DNA from: Psychrobacter glacincola | GTDB taxonomy: Bacteria > Pseudomonadota > Gammaproteobacteria > Pseudomonadales > Moraxellaceae | Direction: 5' to 3' | DNA length: 64,000 nt | Assembly: GCF_904846075.1 (NCBI RefSeq) | Contig: NZ_CAJGZH010000002.1 | Location: forward strand, 1 to 64,000 | Shown here: in pieces, positions 36,529 through 46,103 of the stretch | Layout: each line of letters opens with the position of its first letter | Position numbering within the stretch: position 1 is the stretch's first letter | Translations under genes and position numbers: made by a program | Notes under the pieces: model-generated | What the model was told of the DNA's origin: nothing | Databases searched by the model: none | Seen by the model: the letters and a program-made list of their open reading frames with translations, nothing else

Positions 36529-39528
36529 ATGTCTACTGTGCTATCAAAATCTCGCTCATTTATTGCGTTGCCATTGACGCTTGCGGTATCAACTTTACTT
36601 ATCAGTGCTTGTAGCAATACGTCAGCGGTAAAAAAGGGTGCGACCAATAGCTCATCTGTTATTACTAAACGCCCAGCTACTAAAGCGCCTGCAGCAAGCA
36701 GCAGTACGGACTATTCAACGGCATATTTAGATGCAGATAGCTTGGATGAGTTAGCCGATTTACTCGAAGCCACTGACATGACTATGGTGGAAGGCAACAA
36801 ACTTGCTATTCAGCAGTATGGTGATTTATGGAGTCGCTTACGTGCTGGCTATCGTATGAATGGCGGTCAGCCGACTTATAATCAGCGTATCGAAGGGCAA
36901 AAAAGCTGGTTTACCAGTCGACAAGACTATTTAAACCGTTTGACTGCACGTGCTAGTCGCTATATCTATCACACCGTACGAGAAGCTGAGCGTCGTAATA
37001 TCCCGACAGAGCTGGCTTTGTTACCTGTTATTGAGAGCTCTTACGATCCAAGCGGTACCAGTAGTGCGGCAGCAGCAGGCTTATGGCAGTTCATTCCAAG
37101 CACGGGTCGTATTTATGGTTTGAATCAAAGCAGTACCTATGATGGTCGCCGTGATGTCATCGAATCAACTCGCGCCGCTTATGACTTTTTGACCGCACTA
37201 CATAACCAGTTTGGCAGTTGGGAGTTAGCATTGGCTGCTTATAATGCGGGTCCTGGTCGCGTGCAAAAGGCCATTGATGCTAATAGAGCTCAGGGTTTAC
37301 CGACAGATTATTGGTCTCTGAGATTGCCTACTGAAACGATGAATTACGTGCCGCGTTTCTTGGCGGTAGCGGAAATTGTTGCCAAGCCTGAGCAATATGG
37401 TGTCTACTTGCCAGCCATCGCCAACCGTCAGCATTTCCGTAGTGTGCCAGTGAATTATGGCGTGAGCTTGGCTGAAGTTGCGCAAATGACAGGCGTGAGT
37501 TACGACGAATTAGAAAGGTTAAATACGGCCTTAACATCAGGGCGTGTTGATTCTTCTGGTCCCCAGCGTATTATTATTCCTAATGATGTGAGTCTTAATA
37601 CCGATGTTAAATTGAGCTCATTGAGAGGCAATGGTACGGGCAATATACTGGCATCGAGTAATACAAGCACACCAAGTAGCACGACCACGACGCCAAGCTA
37701 TAATAACAAACCCTATACTGGCTCTTCATTACCATCTACAGGTAGCGCCTTGGCTGATTATGCTGCAAGCGCTAGTGTGCCGCAGCAAACGACCAGTTAT
37801 ATATCACCGTCAGCCACACCGACTAGCAGCTCTGTCTACAGTAATAATGCCTCGGTGCGTACTGAGCCACCATTGAGTACGGCAGAAACCAACAAGATCA
37901 ATGCTGAGCTAAAAAGCAGTAACAGTCTACCGACCACCTCTGCTCAAATTACACAGAATAATACGATTGTCCAAGAACCACCACTGAGCAAAGAAGAGCG
38001 TGATTTTATTGCCAATCAAATTCGCAGTAACACGCCTGAAACCAATGTGATCAATGCTGATGGTAATATTAATTTATCCGCCGTACAGACACAGCAGTCT
38101 ATTCTAGAAGCCAGTGGCGAAGAGAAAAAGCTTAGCTTTGCAAAAACATCAGTAAGCAAGCCAAAACCCCAAGGTGCACGTACCACTTATACTGTCAAGC
38201 GTGGCGATACCTTATCTAATATTGCCAGTCGTGCGGGTGTCAGTTGGCGCGATATCGCTGAATGGAATCAAATAGATGCCAGCTCTAAGCTGCTATCAGG
38301 CAGTACCTTATACTTATACAATGCAAAAACCATCGAACCGTTGAGCACAGCTAACAATACCGCGGCAAGTCAACCAGAGAGCTATGTAGTACAGAGTGGC
38401 GATACGCTGATTGGTACTGCTAACCGCTTTGGTCTATCGGTGACTCAGTTGGCAACCTACAATAATTTGAGTAGTAGAGCGGATTTACTACGTGGTCAAA
38501 AGCTATGGCTGATACCAGGTAAGGTGACTGCGCCAGTGACTACACCTGCCGCTCCCTCGACCAAGCCAAGTAAATCAAGCACCGCTACTAAGAACTATAA
38601 GGTAAAAGCGGGCGATGGCTTGATTGCTCTCGCACGTCAGTTCAATGTTTCAACTGATACACTTGCCAGCCTCAATAATATGAGCACTACAAGCTCACTA
38701 TATGTTGGTCAAACGCTAAAAGTACCTGCAAGTGTTGATTTCGATGCAGCAAACATCTCAAGCTCTAGTAGCCGTAACAGTAGCTCAAGTTCGGTGGCAA
38801 CCACCAATTACAAAGTAAAATCTGGCGATACTTTGATCGGCATTGCCAATAGCGTAGGTATCAGTCCAGCTGAGCTTGCGGCGGTGAATAGCAACTTTGA
38901 TGCAAAAGCACGCTTACAACGTGGTCAAACCATCAAAGTACCCGTGTCTAAAGGATTGGTTGATCGTCAGCTAAATGATAAAACTGTCAGTTATAAAGTA
39001 AAATCAGGCGATACGTTAACAGGCGTGGCGCAACGTTATAATATTGGTCTTAGTGACTTGGCAACAGCGAACAACCTGAAAACCAACTCTAATTTGATAC
39101 TCGGTCGTACGATTACGATTCCTGCCAGTGGCAGCGTTGTAGCGACCTCTAGTAGCAATAACCAAAGCAGTAGTTCGGCTAGTAGCACTGCCGCGACTAG
39201 CACAGCGAGCAGTGGCAAAAAATTGGGCAACACCGAGAGCTATAAAGTTAAATCTGGTGATGGTTTGATTGCTTTGGCACGTCAATTTGGTGTTTCGATA
39301 GACGACTTGGCTGCGACCAACGATCTCGCGACCAATGCCCAATTACAGCGTGGGCAAACGCTTAAAGTACCAAAGCTCACAGTGAGCTACACCGTTGGGT
39401 CAGGAGACAGTTTGATTGGCTTAGCACGTAAATATGGCGTCTCTACGCAAGAATTGGCTGAGATGAATAATATCGCGGCGGATACGATGCTACAGCGCGG
39501 TCAGCGCCTGACCGTACCTAATCGTTAA
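36529..39528 (+). CDS. mltD: Membrane-bound lytic murein transglycosylase D with seven LysM repeats
   Basis: Outer-membrane lipoprotein that cleaves glycan strands with 1,6-anhydro bond formation. A lipobox ISAC (C28) is followed by a serine/alanine-rich linker, then a family 1 SLT domain (about 140-300) with the catalytic glutamate in LLPVIESSYDPS, GLWQFIPSTG and LAAYNAGPGRV. A degenerate LysM-like unit follows (VNYGVSLAEVAQMTGVSYDEL). A low-complexity linker precedes seven LysM modules starting near residues 551, 617, 688, 759, 820, 903 and 952, each of the YKVKSGDTLIGIA type. The protein has 999 residues; E. coli MltD has 452 residues and two LysM domains. Confidence 0.95.
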   Translation: MSTVLSKSRSFIALPLTLAVSTLLISACSNTSAVKKGATNSSSVITKRPATKAPAASSSTDYSTAYLDADSLDELADLLEATDMTMVEGNKLAIQQYGDLWSRLRAGYRMNGGQPTYNQRIEGQKSWFTSRQDYLNRLTARASRYIYHTVREAERRNIPTELALLPVIESSYDPSGTSSAAAAGLWQFIPSTGRIYGLNQSSTYDGRRDVIESTRAAYDFLTALHNQFGSWELALAAYNAGPGRVQKAIDANRAQGLPTDYWSLRLPTETMNYVPRFLAVAEIVAKPEQYGVYLPAIANRQHFRSVPVNYGVSLAEVAQMTGVSYDELERLNTALTSGRVDSSGPQRIIIPNDVSLNTDVKLSSLRGNGTGNILASSNTSTPSSTTTTPSYNNKPYTGSSLPSTGSALADYAASASVPQQTTSYISPSATPTSSSVYSNNASVRTEPPLSTAETNKINAELKSSNSLPTTSAQITQNNTIVQEPPLSKEERDFIANQIRSNTPETNVINADGNINLSAVQTQQSILEASGEEKKLSFAKTSVSKPKPQGARTTYTVKRGDTLSNIASRAGVSWRDIAEWNQIDASSKLLSGSTLYLYNAKTIEPLSTANNTAASQPESYVVQSGDTLIGTANRFGLSVTQLATYNNLSSRADLLRGQKLWLIPGKVTAPVTTPAAPSTKPSKSSTATKNYKVKAGDGLIALARQFNVSTDTLASLNNMSTTSSLYVGQTLKVPASVDFDAANISSSSSRNSSSSSVATTNYKVKSGDTLIGIANSVGISPAELAAVNSNFDAKARLQRGQTIKVPVSKGLVDRQLNDKTVSYKVKSGDTLTGVAQRYNIGLSDLATANNLKTNSNLILGRTITIPASGSVVATSSSNNQSSSSASSTAATSTASSGKKLGNTESYKVKSGDGLIALARQFGVSIDDLAATNDLATNAQLQRGQTLKVPKLTVSYTVGSGDSLIGLARKYGVSTQELAEMNNIAADTMLQRGQRLTVPNR

Positions 39529-39589
39529 GAGTAAGTTGCTTAGTGAAATAATAGCCAAGTAAATACGATTAAGACAGATCATTCTGCAT

Positions 39590-39623
39590 AAAAAAGCTGC
39601 TCTTTATAAGAGCAGCTTTTTTT
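39590..39623 (+). terminator. Bidirectional terminator between mltD and the MltF-like gene
   Basis: AAAAAGCTGCTCTT and AAGAGCAGCTTTTT pair with a tiny loop and T-runs on both strands, so it can end both convergent transcripts. Confidence 0.93.
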
Positions 39624-39657
39624 ATCTATAAAATTCAATTCTCAAAATATTTATCAA

Positions 39658-40866
39658 CTAGACAGTTTGAGTTTTGATAGTCTCAAGATAACTTCTAATA
39701 TTGCTAACATAATGCATTGCTTGACCATAACGACTATTGGCAGCTTTATTATCAGCTAAGTACGCATAAACGTTCGCCCAGCTTTTATCATCAATACCTT
39801 GATCTCGCAGTTTACGCTGAATACTCTTTACTGCATTTGGTCCCATGTTGTAGCCGGCAAGCGCAAACCAAATACGATCTGTCTTTGGCACATCAGCAAA
39901 GTCAGCTTTCATTTGCTCTAAATAACGCGCGCCGCCGCCGATACTTTGGTAGGGATCGACGCGATCTGAGACGCCCATTGCTTTGGCTGTATTATTGGTC
40001 AACATCATGAGACCACGCACACCCGTTGGCGATACGGCATTGGCATCAAGGTGTGATTCTTGATAACCCATGGCCACCAATAATTCCCAATCATGATTAT
40101 AATTGCGTGCTTGCTCTTCAAAAGACGATTGATAATCAGGCAGTTTTTCGGTCAACGTTTTTTGGAAATGATCTTGGCTATAGGCGTCTTTTAGCAAGTT
40201 TTGATTGTAAAAGGCAGCAAGTTTTTGTGTGTTTTTCAGCTTAATGCTGTCACATAAAAAGTAACTGGCTTTTTGTGATAATGGGTCATTGGATGAATTG
40301 AACGTCCAACTGACTTTTGGATGTAAACCATTCTTTGTTAAGCTGGCGTCATAGCCGCAACTGATGTTGATAGACGATAAGTTAAACTTGCTCTTTAACT
40401 GTGTACTGGCCGTTGTTAATGCCATGTCTACCTCGCCCGATCTCAGCGCCTTTAGGGCAGTTTCTTCATTGGCATACGCTTTTAGGTCGATATCAACGCC
40501 AAGCTCGTCAGCATAAGTACGCACCAAATCAAAACCAAAGCCATGTTGAAAACCGTCAGTCGCAAAATAAGTGCTGTCACCGGGGACGGCAGCGATAGTT
40601 AACGTGCTTTCTAGCATAACGTTATCATAGGCTGGCACTGGCGCACGCATCGTCGTCAGACTCTCAGCAGGTAAAGAGAGAAGGGCGATACTAGAAACTT
40701 GCGCAAGCTTTTTGGTTCTAGAAAAACGACTCGATGTCGTCGGGGTAACGGATGAAACGATGTTACTTTTAGTGTTCGGTAGGCGTTTAGATGGACGCAG
40801 TAAATAAGAAATACGGCGTCTAGCCCCTTGCGCAGATACTTTCACACGATAAGTAATACGCTGCAT
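39658..40866 (-). CDS. MltF-like lytic transglycosylase (binding-protein domain plus SLT domain)
   Basis: The 402 residues have a basic, serine-rich N-terminus with only a weak hydrophobic segment (VSSIALLSLPAESL) and no lipobox. A shortened solute-binding-like domain follows (about 85-225; LTIAAVPGDSTYFATDGFQHGFGFDLVRTYADELGVDI). The SLT domain is at about 260-395, with catalytic glutamate in GYQESHLDANAVSPTGVRGLMML and AGYNMGPNAV. E. coli MltF has the same order but 518 residues and a lipoprotein signal. How this version reaches the periplasm is unclear. AGGAGA lies before the ATG. It converges on mltD across a shared terminator. Confidence 0.88.
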   Translation of the reverse strand: MQRITYRVKVSAQGARRRISYLLRPSKRLPNTKSNIVSSVTPTTSSRFSRTKKLAQVSSIALLSLPAESLTTMRAPVPAYDNVMLESTLTIAAVPGDSTYFATDGFQHGFGFDLVRTYADELGVDIDLKAYANEETALKALRSGEVDMALTTASTQLKSKFNLSSINISCGYDASLTKNGLHPKVSWTFNSSNDPLSQKASYFLCDSIKLKNTQKLAAFYNQNLLKDAYSQDHFQKTLTEKLPDYQSSFEEQARNYNHDWELLVAMGYQESHLDANAVSPTGVRGLMMLTNNTAKAMGVSDRVDPYQSIGGGARYLEQMKADFADVPKTDRIWFALAGYNMGPNAVKSIQRKLRDQGIDDKSWANVYAYLADNKAANSRYGQAMHYVSNIRSYLETIKTQTV

Positions 40867-41920
40867 GGATGTCTCCTGATTTTAGCCATCCTGCTTACCG
40901 TAAAACGCTTATGAATGTATGCTTATAAAGTAGTCATACATCGATGTTGCATTTTAGACAACCACGCACTTCTTAATAAGATAAGTGCGTCGTCATCTTG
41001 TTTAATAATAGTGCCGCTAATGAATTTTTATCAGATGTAGCGGTGCAGTTTTTAATTAGCTGGTTATCTACTGGCGTATTCAGTGTATCAGGTAAGAGGG
41101 CTAAAAAATCTCTCAAAATATCAATATAAAACATCGATATAAAGTATCAATACAAAATGATGAACGCACAACACCGCGAAGGATATAAATCGGATGATTC
41201 CTTCATCGATGCATAGATAGGGCTAAGAATAAAACAACTATATATTAAACATAGGTAAGGTCATGAACTAAGTTATTGAGACAAAACATAAAATGAGCGG
41301 GGTGCTTATGCACTCAGCTTTTCTATGCTGATATTAATGACCATGTCCTCTTTAAATCATTTGTAATAGAGTCAACAGTGATTAATTTTTTGTCCAGCAA
41401 TAAGGGTAAGCAAGTCGCTATTTTCATTACTAATAAAAAAATGATAGAAAATTTACTACCAATCAGCGGTTGCTAACCCAGTATCGCGACACTTAAATCA
41501 AGACATACCATGCTGCTGAAAATATATCACGCACAGTGTGTCTATTAGTAAACCGTCCAAAACCTCGCTATCTATATGACCTCAATAGCTATACAACATA
41601 GTAAGATTTTAGGCGGTTATACTCATTTAAGTACCATAACCGGAAGCTGTAATAAATGGGAAGCCTCATGACAAGACATTCTTTCTTCGGATATTAATAT
41701 GCGGATATTCCTTGGATTATTCAAGTGTGGTTAAGAAATTAGCGATAAAACTTAACAATTGGGCTATAGACGGTTAAAAAGGCCATTGTTATTGATACAC
41801 TATTGAAAATTGCAGCAGCAAAAATTGTGCATACTGGACGACAATACTGATTGTTATTAGCCTTGTTTTCCGAAAATTATTCTAAATTTAGATAGCTATG
41901 AGTAGAGTTGAGGACACAGT
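40867..41920. other. 1.05-kb region without a recognisable gene
   Basis: No frame longer than about 60 codons with protein-like character on either strand. A small hairpin (ACGCACTT/AAGTGCGT) is at 40964-40990. The right part is very AT-rich. It presumably contains the promoter of the MltF-like gene. It could hold a small RNA or the remains of a decayed gene, but I see no support for either. Confidence 0.5.
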
Positions 41921-42754
41921 TTAAGCAGGATTATCAATATCTACAAAGGTCACGGGTATACTAAATGCTTGAGAAACTATGTGACCGAGTGCTTGAATAC
42001 CGCCGCGTTCTGTCGCGTGATGTCCACAAGCGAAATAATCAATGCCCAGCTCACGGGCAATATGGGTGGTACGTTCTGATATTTCGCCAGAGATAAAGGC
42101 GTCACAGCCCATCAATGCAGCTTGCTCGATCATATCCTGTGCGCCGCCCGTACAAATGCCCACGTGTTCGATAATTCTGTTATTATCGATATGAGCGCTT
42201 GTACTATTCGGTGCGCTATAATTGGCAGAGATATGCAATGGCAATCGTCCTAGTGTCTGAGTAATGTGAGCAATGAGGCTTTGAGCATTCTGCGGGGTAC
42301 AAGTGGCGATATTACCCACTGGATGCGACTCACTAGGGTATAAAGCGCCGATAACGGTCATGTTTAATGCGTCAGCCAACTTGGCATTATTACCAATGAC
42401 AGGATGGGCATCGAGCGGCAGATGATAACCAATCAAAGAGATACCATGCTGCATAAGTTTACGGATACGCTGACCTTTCATACCAGTGATGGGGGCAGGT
42501 TCGCCTTTCCAAAAATAACCATGATGCACCATAATGGCGTCTGCATTGTCAGCAATCGCCGCATCAATCAACGCCTCACAAGCCGTCACACCAGTGATGA
42601 TTCGTTTGATAGGTCGACCCCCATCTACTTGTAAACCATTAGGGGCATAATCTTTAAAAGCATCTGCTAATAAATAGTCATCACAGAATGTGGTCAGCGC
42701 TTGAACGGTAATGGCGGTGTTTGAGGGCTCGCTTGAGATATTGTGTGTGGTCAT
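41921..42754 (-). CDS. NIF3/YbgI family dinuclear metal protein
   Basis: A 277-residue member of the NIF3 (GTP cyclohydrolase I type 2-like) family. The metal-site segments are visible: DAIMVHHGYFWKGEP, GYHLPLDAHPVIGNN and the C-terminal YFACGHHATERGGIQALG, together with ISGEISERTTHIARELG. The biochemical role is unsettled, and E. coli YbgI is the nearest named relative. AAGGGAA precedes the ATG. It is divergent from the DegS-like protease gene across a 315-base region. Confidence 0.93.
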   Translation of the reverse strand: MTTHNISSEPSNTAITVQALTTFCDDYLLADAFKDYAPNGLQVDGGRPIKRIITGVTACEALIDAAIADNADAIMVHHGYFWKGEPAPITGMKGQRIRKLMQHGISLIGYHLPLDAHPVIGNNAKLADALNMTVIGALYPSESHPVGNIATCTPQNAQSLIAHITQTLGRLPLHISANYSAPNSTSAHIDNNRIIEHVGICTGGAQDMIEQAALMGCDAFISGEISERTTHIARELGIDYFACGHHATERGGIQALGHIVSQAFSIPVTFVDIDNPA

Positions 42755-42840
42755 GGTATTCCCTTATAATTGATTCAGTGGGGCAAGCATTTATGGCTAA
42801 CATGTGGCTTTTGATAATGAGTATTTTAACATGTAGCTAC

Positions 42841-42913
42841 AGTAGGATAGACAATCCTACTCACTGAAATGGTACACGATACGTTACAACTGGGTAGTAT
42901 TGGCGGTTATAAT
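42841..42913 (+). promoter_or_regulatory. Predicted promoter of the DegS-like gene with upstream hairpin
   Basis: TTACAA (42884-42889) and TATAAT (42908-42913) are 18 bases apart. A perfect eight-base inverted repeat AGTAGGAT/ATCCTACT lies at 42841-42861, just upstream, where a regulator could bind. The rest of 42755-43069 shows no gene. Confidence 0.5.
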
Positions 42914-43069
42914 TTATACATGTAAGCTTGCCGTATAGATAGTGCAAAAAAACAACCATCTAGTGGGCTGTGAACGTTTGATAAATGCCGCTCAATGCAT
43001 CCTAATATACACCATGCTTCTTACCTTATTTATCTTCGTCTGTTTGTATCAAATTTATAGAGGTTTTAT

Positions 43070-44398
43070 ATGTCGTCATCTCGGAACACCAGCAGCAAGG
43101 CGTCTGTATTAAAATGGTTACCTTGGGTTTTATTGCTAGTCGTGATTGCCGCATTTATTTGGTTGTTTGCGAGTATGAAGACGGCATCAGAGCAAGCATG
43201 GGAGCCGCCCAGAACCACACCTGCTGAGCAGCAAGCGTCAGCACCTGTTTCTGATACACCCGCAGCGATTTCTTCTTATCATAATGCGGTTGCTCGCGCC
43301 TCACAATCAGTCGTGAATATCTACACCACGCAAACGATGGCAGAGCATCCTTATATGAATGATCCTGTGTTGCGCCGCTTTTTTGAGTTCCATGGTGCAC
43401 CGTCAGAAGAGCAGGGCAATACCAATTTAGGCTCTGGGGTGATTGTCTCAGAAGATGGCTATATCGTGACCAATGCCCATGTGATCGAAAAAGCTGATGA
43501 AATTACGGTCGCCTTTAATGATGGTCGTAAGAGCCGCGCTAGAATCGTTGGTACAGATCCAGACAGTGATTTGGCAGTGATTAAAGTAGATATGACCGGT
43601 TTGGCACCACTTGGTTTCCGTAAAGAACCTATCCGAGTTGGCGATGTCGCATTAGCGATTGGTAATCCTTTCGGTGTCGGTCAAACGGTAACGCAAGGGA
43701 TTATCTCGGCGACAGGACGTACTGGGCTTGGGGTCAACAAGTTTGAAGACTTTATTCAGACCGATGCAGCGATTAACCCAGGTAATTCGGGCGGCGCACT
43801 CGTTGACGCTTTTGGTGAATTAATTGGTATTAATACGGCCATTTACTCACGCTCTGGCGGCTCTATGGGTATCGGTTTTGCTATTCCTACCGCTATCGTT
43901 GAGCAAGTGATGAACGCCATTATCAAAGATGGTAAGGTGAGCCGTGGTTGGTTGGGGATTGAGATACAGTCACAGCTACGTGACCCAACGCAGCTTGAAA
44001 CCTCGACTGGGGTAGAAGTGCTTAATGTCGTTCCTAAGAGTCCTGCTGCTAAGAGTGGTCTGCGTATCGGCGATATTATTTTGACGATTGACGGCGTTGA
44101 GATGACGGATGCCAATACCTTGATTCAGTATGTCGCTCGTAAAGCACCGAATACCACGCTGAATGCGCAAATATTACGCCGTGGTAAAAATGCGCAAGTC
44201 AAAATACTGTTAGAAGAGCGTCCAGCACAAGAGCCGATGGAACGTCCGGTTGTGATTCTTGATGAAAATGTTGGTGGTATAGAAGATCCAAATCTACAAG
44301 GTGAGAGACAAGACGTACCGATGATGTCAGAAGCCGAGCGTGACCGTATGCGTGAAGAGCTGTTGCAGCTGTTTGAAAGAGATGGTGCACCCTTATAA
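43070..44398 (+). CDS. Membrane-anchored HtrA-type serine protease, DegS/AlgW-like
   Basis: One N-terminal membrane anchor (WLPWVLLLVVIAAFIWLFAS, about 16-35) holds a periplasmic trypsin-fold domain with triad H137 (TNAHVIEK), D167 (DSDLAVIKV) and S240 (NPGNSGGAL). A single PDZ domain follows (about 275-370) and then an unusual acidic tail of about 60 residues. One PDZ plus an uncleaved anchor fits DegS/AlgW rather than DegP. DegS cuts anti-sigma RseA when PDZ senses misfolded porins; rseA is not in this window, so that role is inferred. AGAGG lies before the ATG. Confidence 0.92.
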   Translation: MSSSRNTSSKASVLKWLPWVLLLVVIAAFIWLFASMKTASEQAWEPPRTTPAEQQASAPVSDTPAAISSYHNAVARASQSVVNIYTTQTMAEHPYMNDPVLRRFFEFHGAPSEEQGNTNLGSGVIVSEDGYIVTNAHVIEKADEITVAFNDGRKSRARIVGTDPDSDLAVIKVDMTGLAPLGFRKEPIRVGDVALAIGNPFGVGQTVTQGIISATGRTGLGVNKFEDFIQTDAAINPGNSGGALVDAFGELIGINTAIYSRSGGSMGIGFAIPTAIVEQVMNAIIKDGKVSRGWLGIEIQSQLRDPTQLETSTGVEVLNVVPKSPAAKSGLRIGDIILTIDGVEMTDANTLIQYVARKAPNTTLNAQILRRGKNAQVKILLEERPAQEPMERPVVILDENVGGIEDPNLQGERQDVPMMSEAERDRMREELLQLFERDGAPL

Positions 44399-44470
44399 GG
44401 TCACTCTTCATCACCTAAAACTTAAGCAAAATAAGCTTAATCAAAATGGCTTGAACAATTTATAGACAGT

Positions 44471-44509
44471 AAAAAAGCGCGTTATCTTGAAGATAACGCG
44501 CTTTTTGTT
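44471..44509 (+). terminator. Bidirectional terminator between protease and ferredoxin genes
   Basis: AAAAAGCGCGTTATCTT pairs perfectly with its partner arm around a two-base centre and has T-runs on both strands. Confidence 0.93.
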
Positions 44510-44539
44510 TCGACTTTTTTAGCACTATTTTGGTTAATA

Positions 44540-44806
44540 TTACTCTATAGTAGGCTCGTGATTAATGTAAATCACCCCCTGCACACGACAACAGCAGGGT
44601 AGGATCTCGTCTTCATCAATCATGGCAAGGGGCGCAAACGGATAGTCAATGACGTGTGAGCTGGCGATACGCTTGATGCGGCAACTGCCACAATAGCCTT
44701 CCTTACATTGATAATTGATATCATGTCCGGTGCGTAGCAATCCATCAAGCAAGCTTTCGTCATCATGCAAGTAAAATTGCTTTTTACTCGTCATTACCCA
44801 AGTCAT
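44540..44806 (-). CDS. 2Fe-2S ferredoxin, YfaE-like
   Basis: An 88-residue plant-type ferredoxin. Cluster ligands are C34, C39, C42 (CKEGYCGSC) and one of C71-C73 (LPCCCRVQG). YfaE in E. coli reduces the diferric cluster of NrdB and helps restore its tyrosyl radical; the position just downstream of nrdB, 86 bases after its stop and in the same direction, supports the same role here. AGGATAAG precedes the ATG at 44804-44806. Three adjacent cysteines at the fourth ligand position leave the exact ligand unresolved. Confidence 0.92.
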   Translation of the reverse strand: MTWVMTSKKQFYLHDDESLLDGLLRTGHDINYQCKEGYCGSCRIKRIASSHVIDYPFAPLAMIDEDEILPCCCRVQGVIYINHEPTIE

Positions 44807-44892
44807 AGTCTTATCCTGTTTGTTTCCCTATCATTCTGTACTTTCTAAACAATAATCTTTCAAAAACTATTTTTTAAATGAACACATAAGCT

Positions 44893-46026
44893 CTAAAGTT
44901 CAAAATCATCAAAATCACTGTCTGATAAATCTGAATCAATTTGACCAACCAAGTATGAGCTGATTTCCGTCTCTTGCGGGGCAACTTGTACGTTGTCAGA
45001 TGACAACCATGTGTTAATCCACGGGATTGGGTTTGATTTAGAATTCGGGAATGCGACTGGCAAGCCAACCGCTTCCATACGTAAATTGGTGATGTATTCA
45101 ATATATTGGCAAAGAATGTCTTTATTGAGACCAATCATTGAGCCGTCTTTGAATAGATAGCCTGCCCATTCTTTTTCTTGCTCAGCCGCTTTACGGAATA
45201 TCTCGATGCTTTCTTCATAGCACTCTTTGGCAATGTCGACCATCTCAGGATCATCACGACCGATGCGCATGAGGTTAAGAATATGCTGAGTGCCCGTTAA
45301 ATGTAGCGCCTCATCACGAGCAATCAATTTAATAATCTTGGCATTACCTTCCATTAGCTTACGCTCAGCAAAGGCAAATGAGCAAGCGAATGACACATAA
45401 AAGCGAATGGCTTCTAAGACGTTGACTGCCATCAAGCACAAGTAAAGCTGCTTTTTCAGCGATTTTAAATCGACAGTAATTTGCTTACCATTGATCGTGT
45501 GCGTGCCTGCACCGTATAGGTTATATAGCGATGAGTTATAATATAAGTCATCGTAGTACTTGGCGATGTCTGCGGCGCGCTCTAGGATATGATCGTTTTG
45601 CATGATGTCATCAAAGACGATAGCAGGGTCATTGATAATATTGCGAATGATATGGGTATAGCTGCGCGAGTGAATGGTCTCAGAAAACGTCCACGTCTCA
45701 ATCCACGTCTCAAGCTCAGGAATCGATACCAATGGCAGTAGTACGACGTTTGGGCTGCGACCTTGGATAGAGTCGAGTAGCGTTTGATACTTTAGGTTAC
45801 TGATAAAAATATGCTGTTCGTGTGAGGACAAATTGCCATAGTCCATACGATCACGTGATACATCGACTTCTTCTGGACGCCAAAAGAACGACAGTTGCTT
45901 TTCAATCAATTGCTCAAAGATAGGGTGCTTTTGTTGGTCGTAACGCGCCACGTTGACCGGATTACCAAAAAACATCGGCTCTGTTAGCGCATTGTTTGGC
46001 GTTTGGGAAAAAATCGAATAAGTCAT
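44893..46026 (-). CDS. nrdB: Ribonucleoside-diphosphate reductase class Ia, beta subunit
   Basis: Holds the diferric-tyrosyl radical used by NrdA to make dNTPs. The 377 residues match E. coli NrdB (376). Iron-ligand segments are visible: [28 protein letters not shown], which also carries the likely radical tyrosine (SYTH), [14 protein letters not shown], and the helix [20 protein letters not shown]. The acidic C-terminus DSDFDDFEL is the tail that docks on the alpha subunit. AAAGGCAG precedes the ATG. Unlike the usual layout, nrdA does not lie directly upstream: about 2.3 kb of accessory DNA separates them. Confidence 0.97.
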   Translation of the reverse strand: MTYSIFSQTPNNALTEPMFFGNPVNVARYDQQKHPIFEQLIEKQLSFFWRPEEVDVSRDRMDYGNLSSHEQHIFISNLKYQTLLDSIQGRSPNVVLLPLVSIPELETWIETWTFSETIHSRSYTHIIRNIINDPAIVFDDIMQNDHILERAADIAKYYDDLYYNSSLYNLYGAGTHTINGKQITVDLKSLKKQLYLCLMAVNVLEAIRFYVSFACSFAFAERKLMEGNAKIIKLIARDEALHLTGTQHILNLMRIGRDDPEMVDIAKECYEESIEIFRKAAEQEKEWAGYLFKDGSMIGLNKDILCQYIEYITNLRMEAVGLPVAFPNSKSNPIPWINTWLSSDNVQVAPQETEISSYLVGQIDSDLSDSDFDDFEL

Positions 46027-46103
46027 GAGACTGCCTTTATCATTGATATGGTTATTAAGTTATAGGGTTTTGACTAGATTTGGTTTGATTGGATGGGATT
46101 GTA

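Noticed and set aside
38179..39525. Spaced similar DNA units that could suggest a repeat array
   Set aside because: They are the codons of LysM modules in mltD, diverged and in frame, not CRISPR or a mobile repeat.
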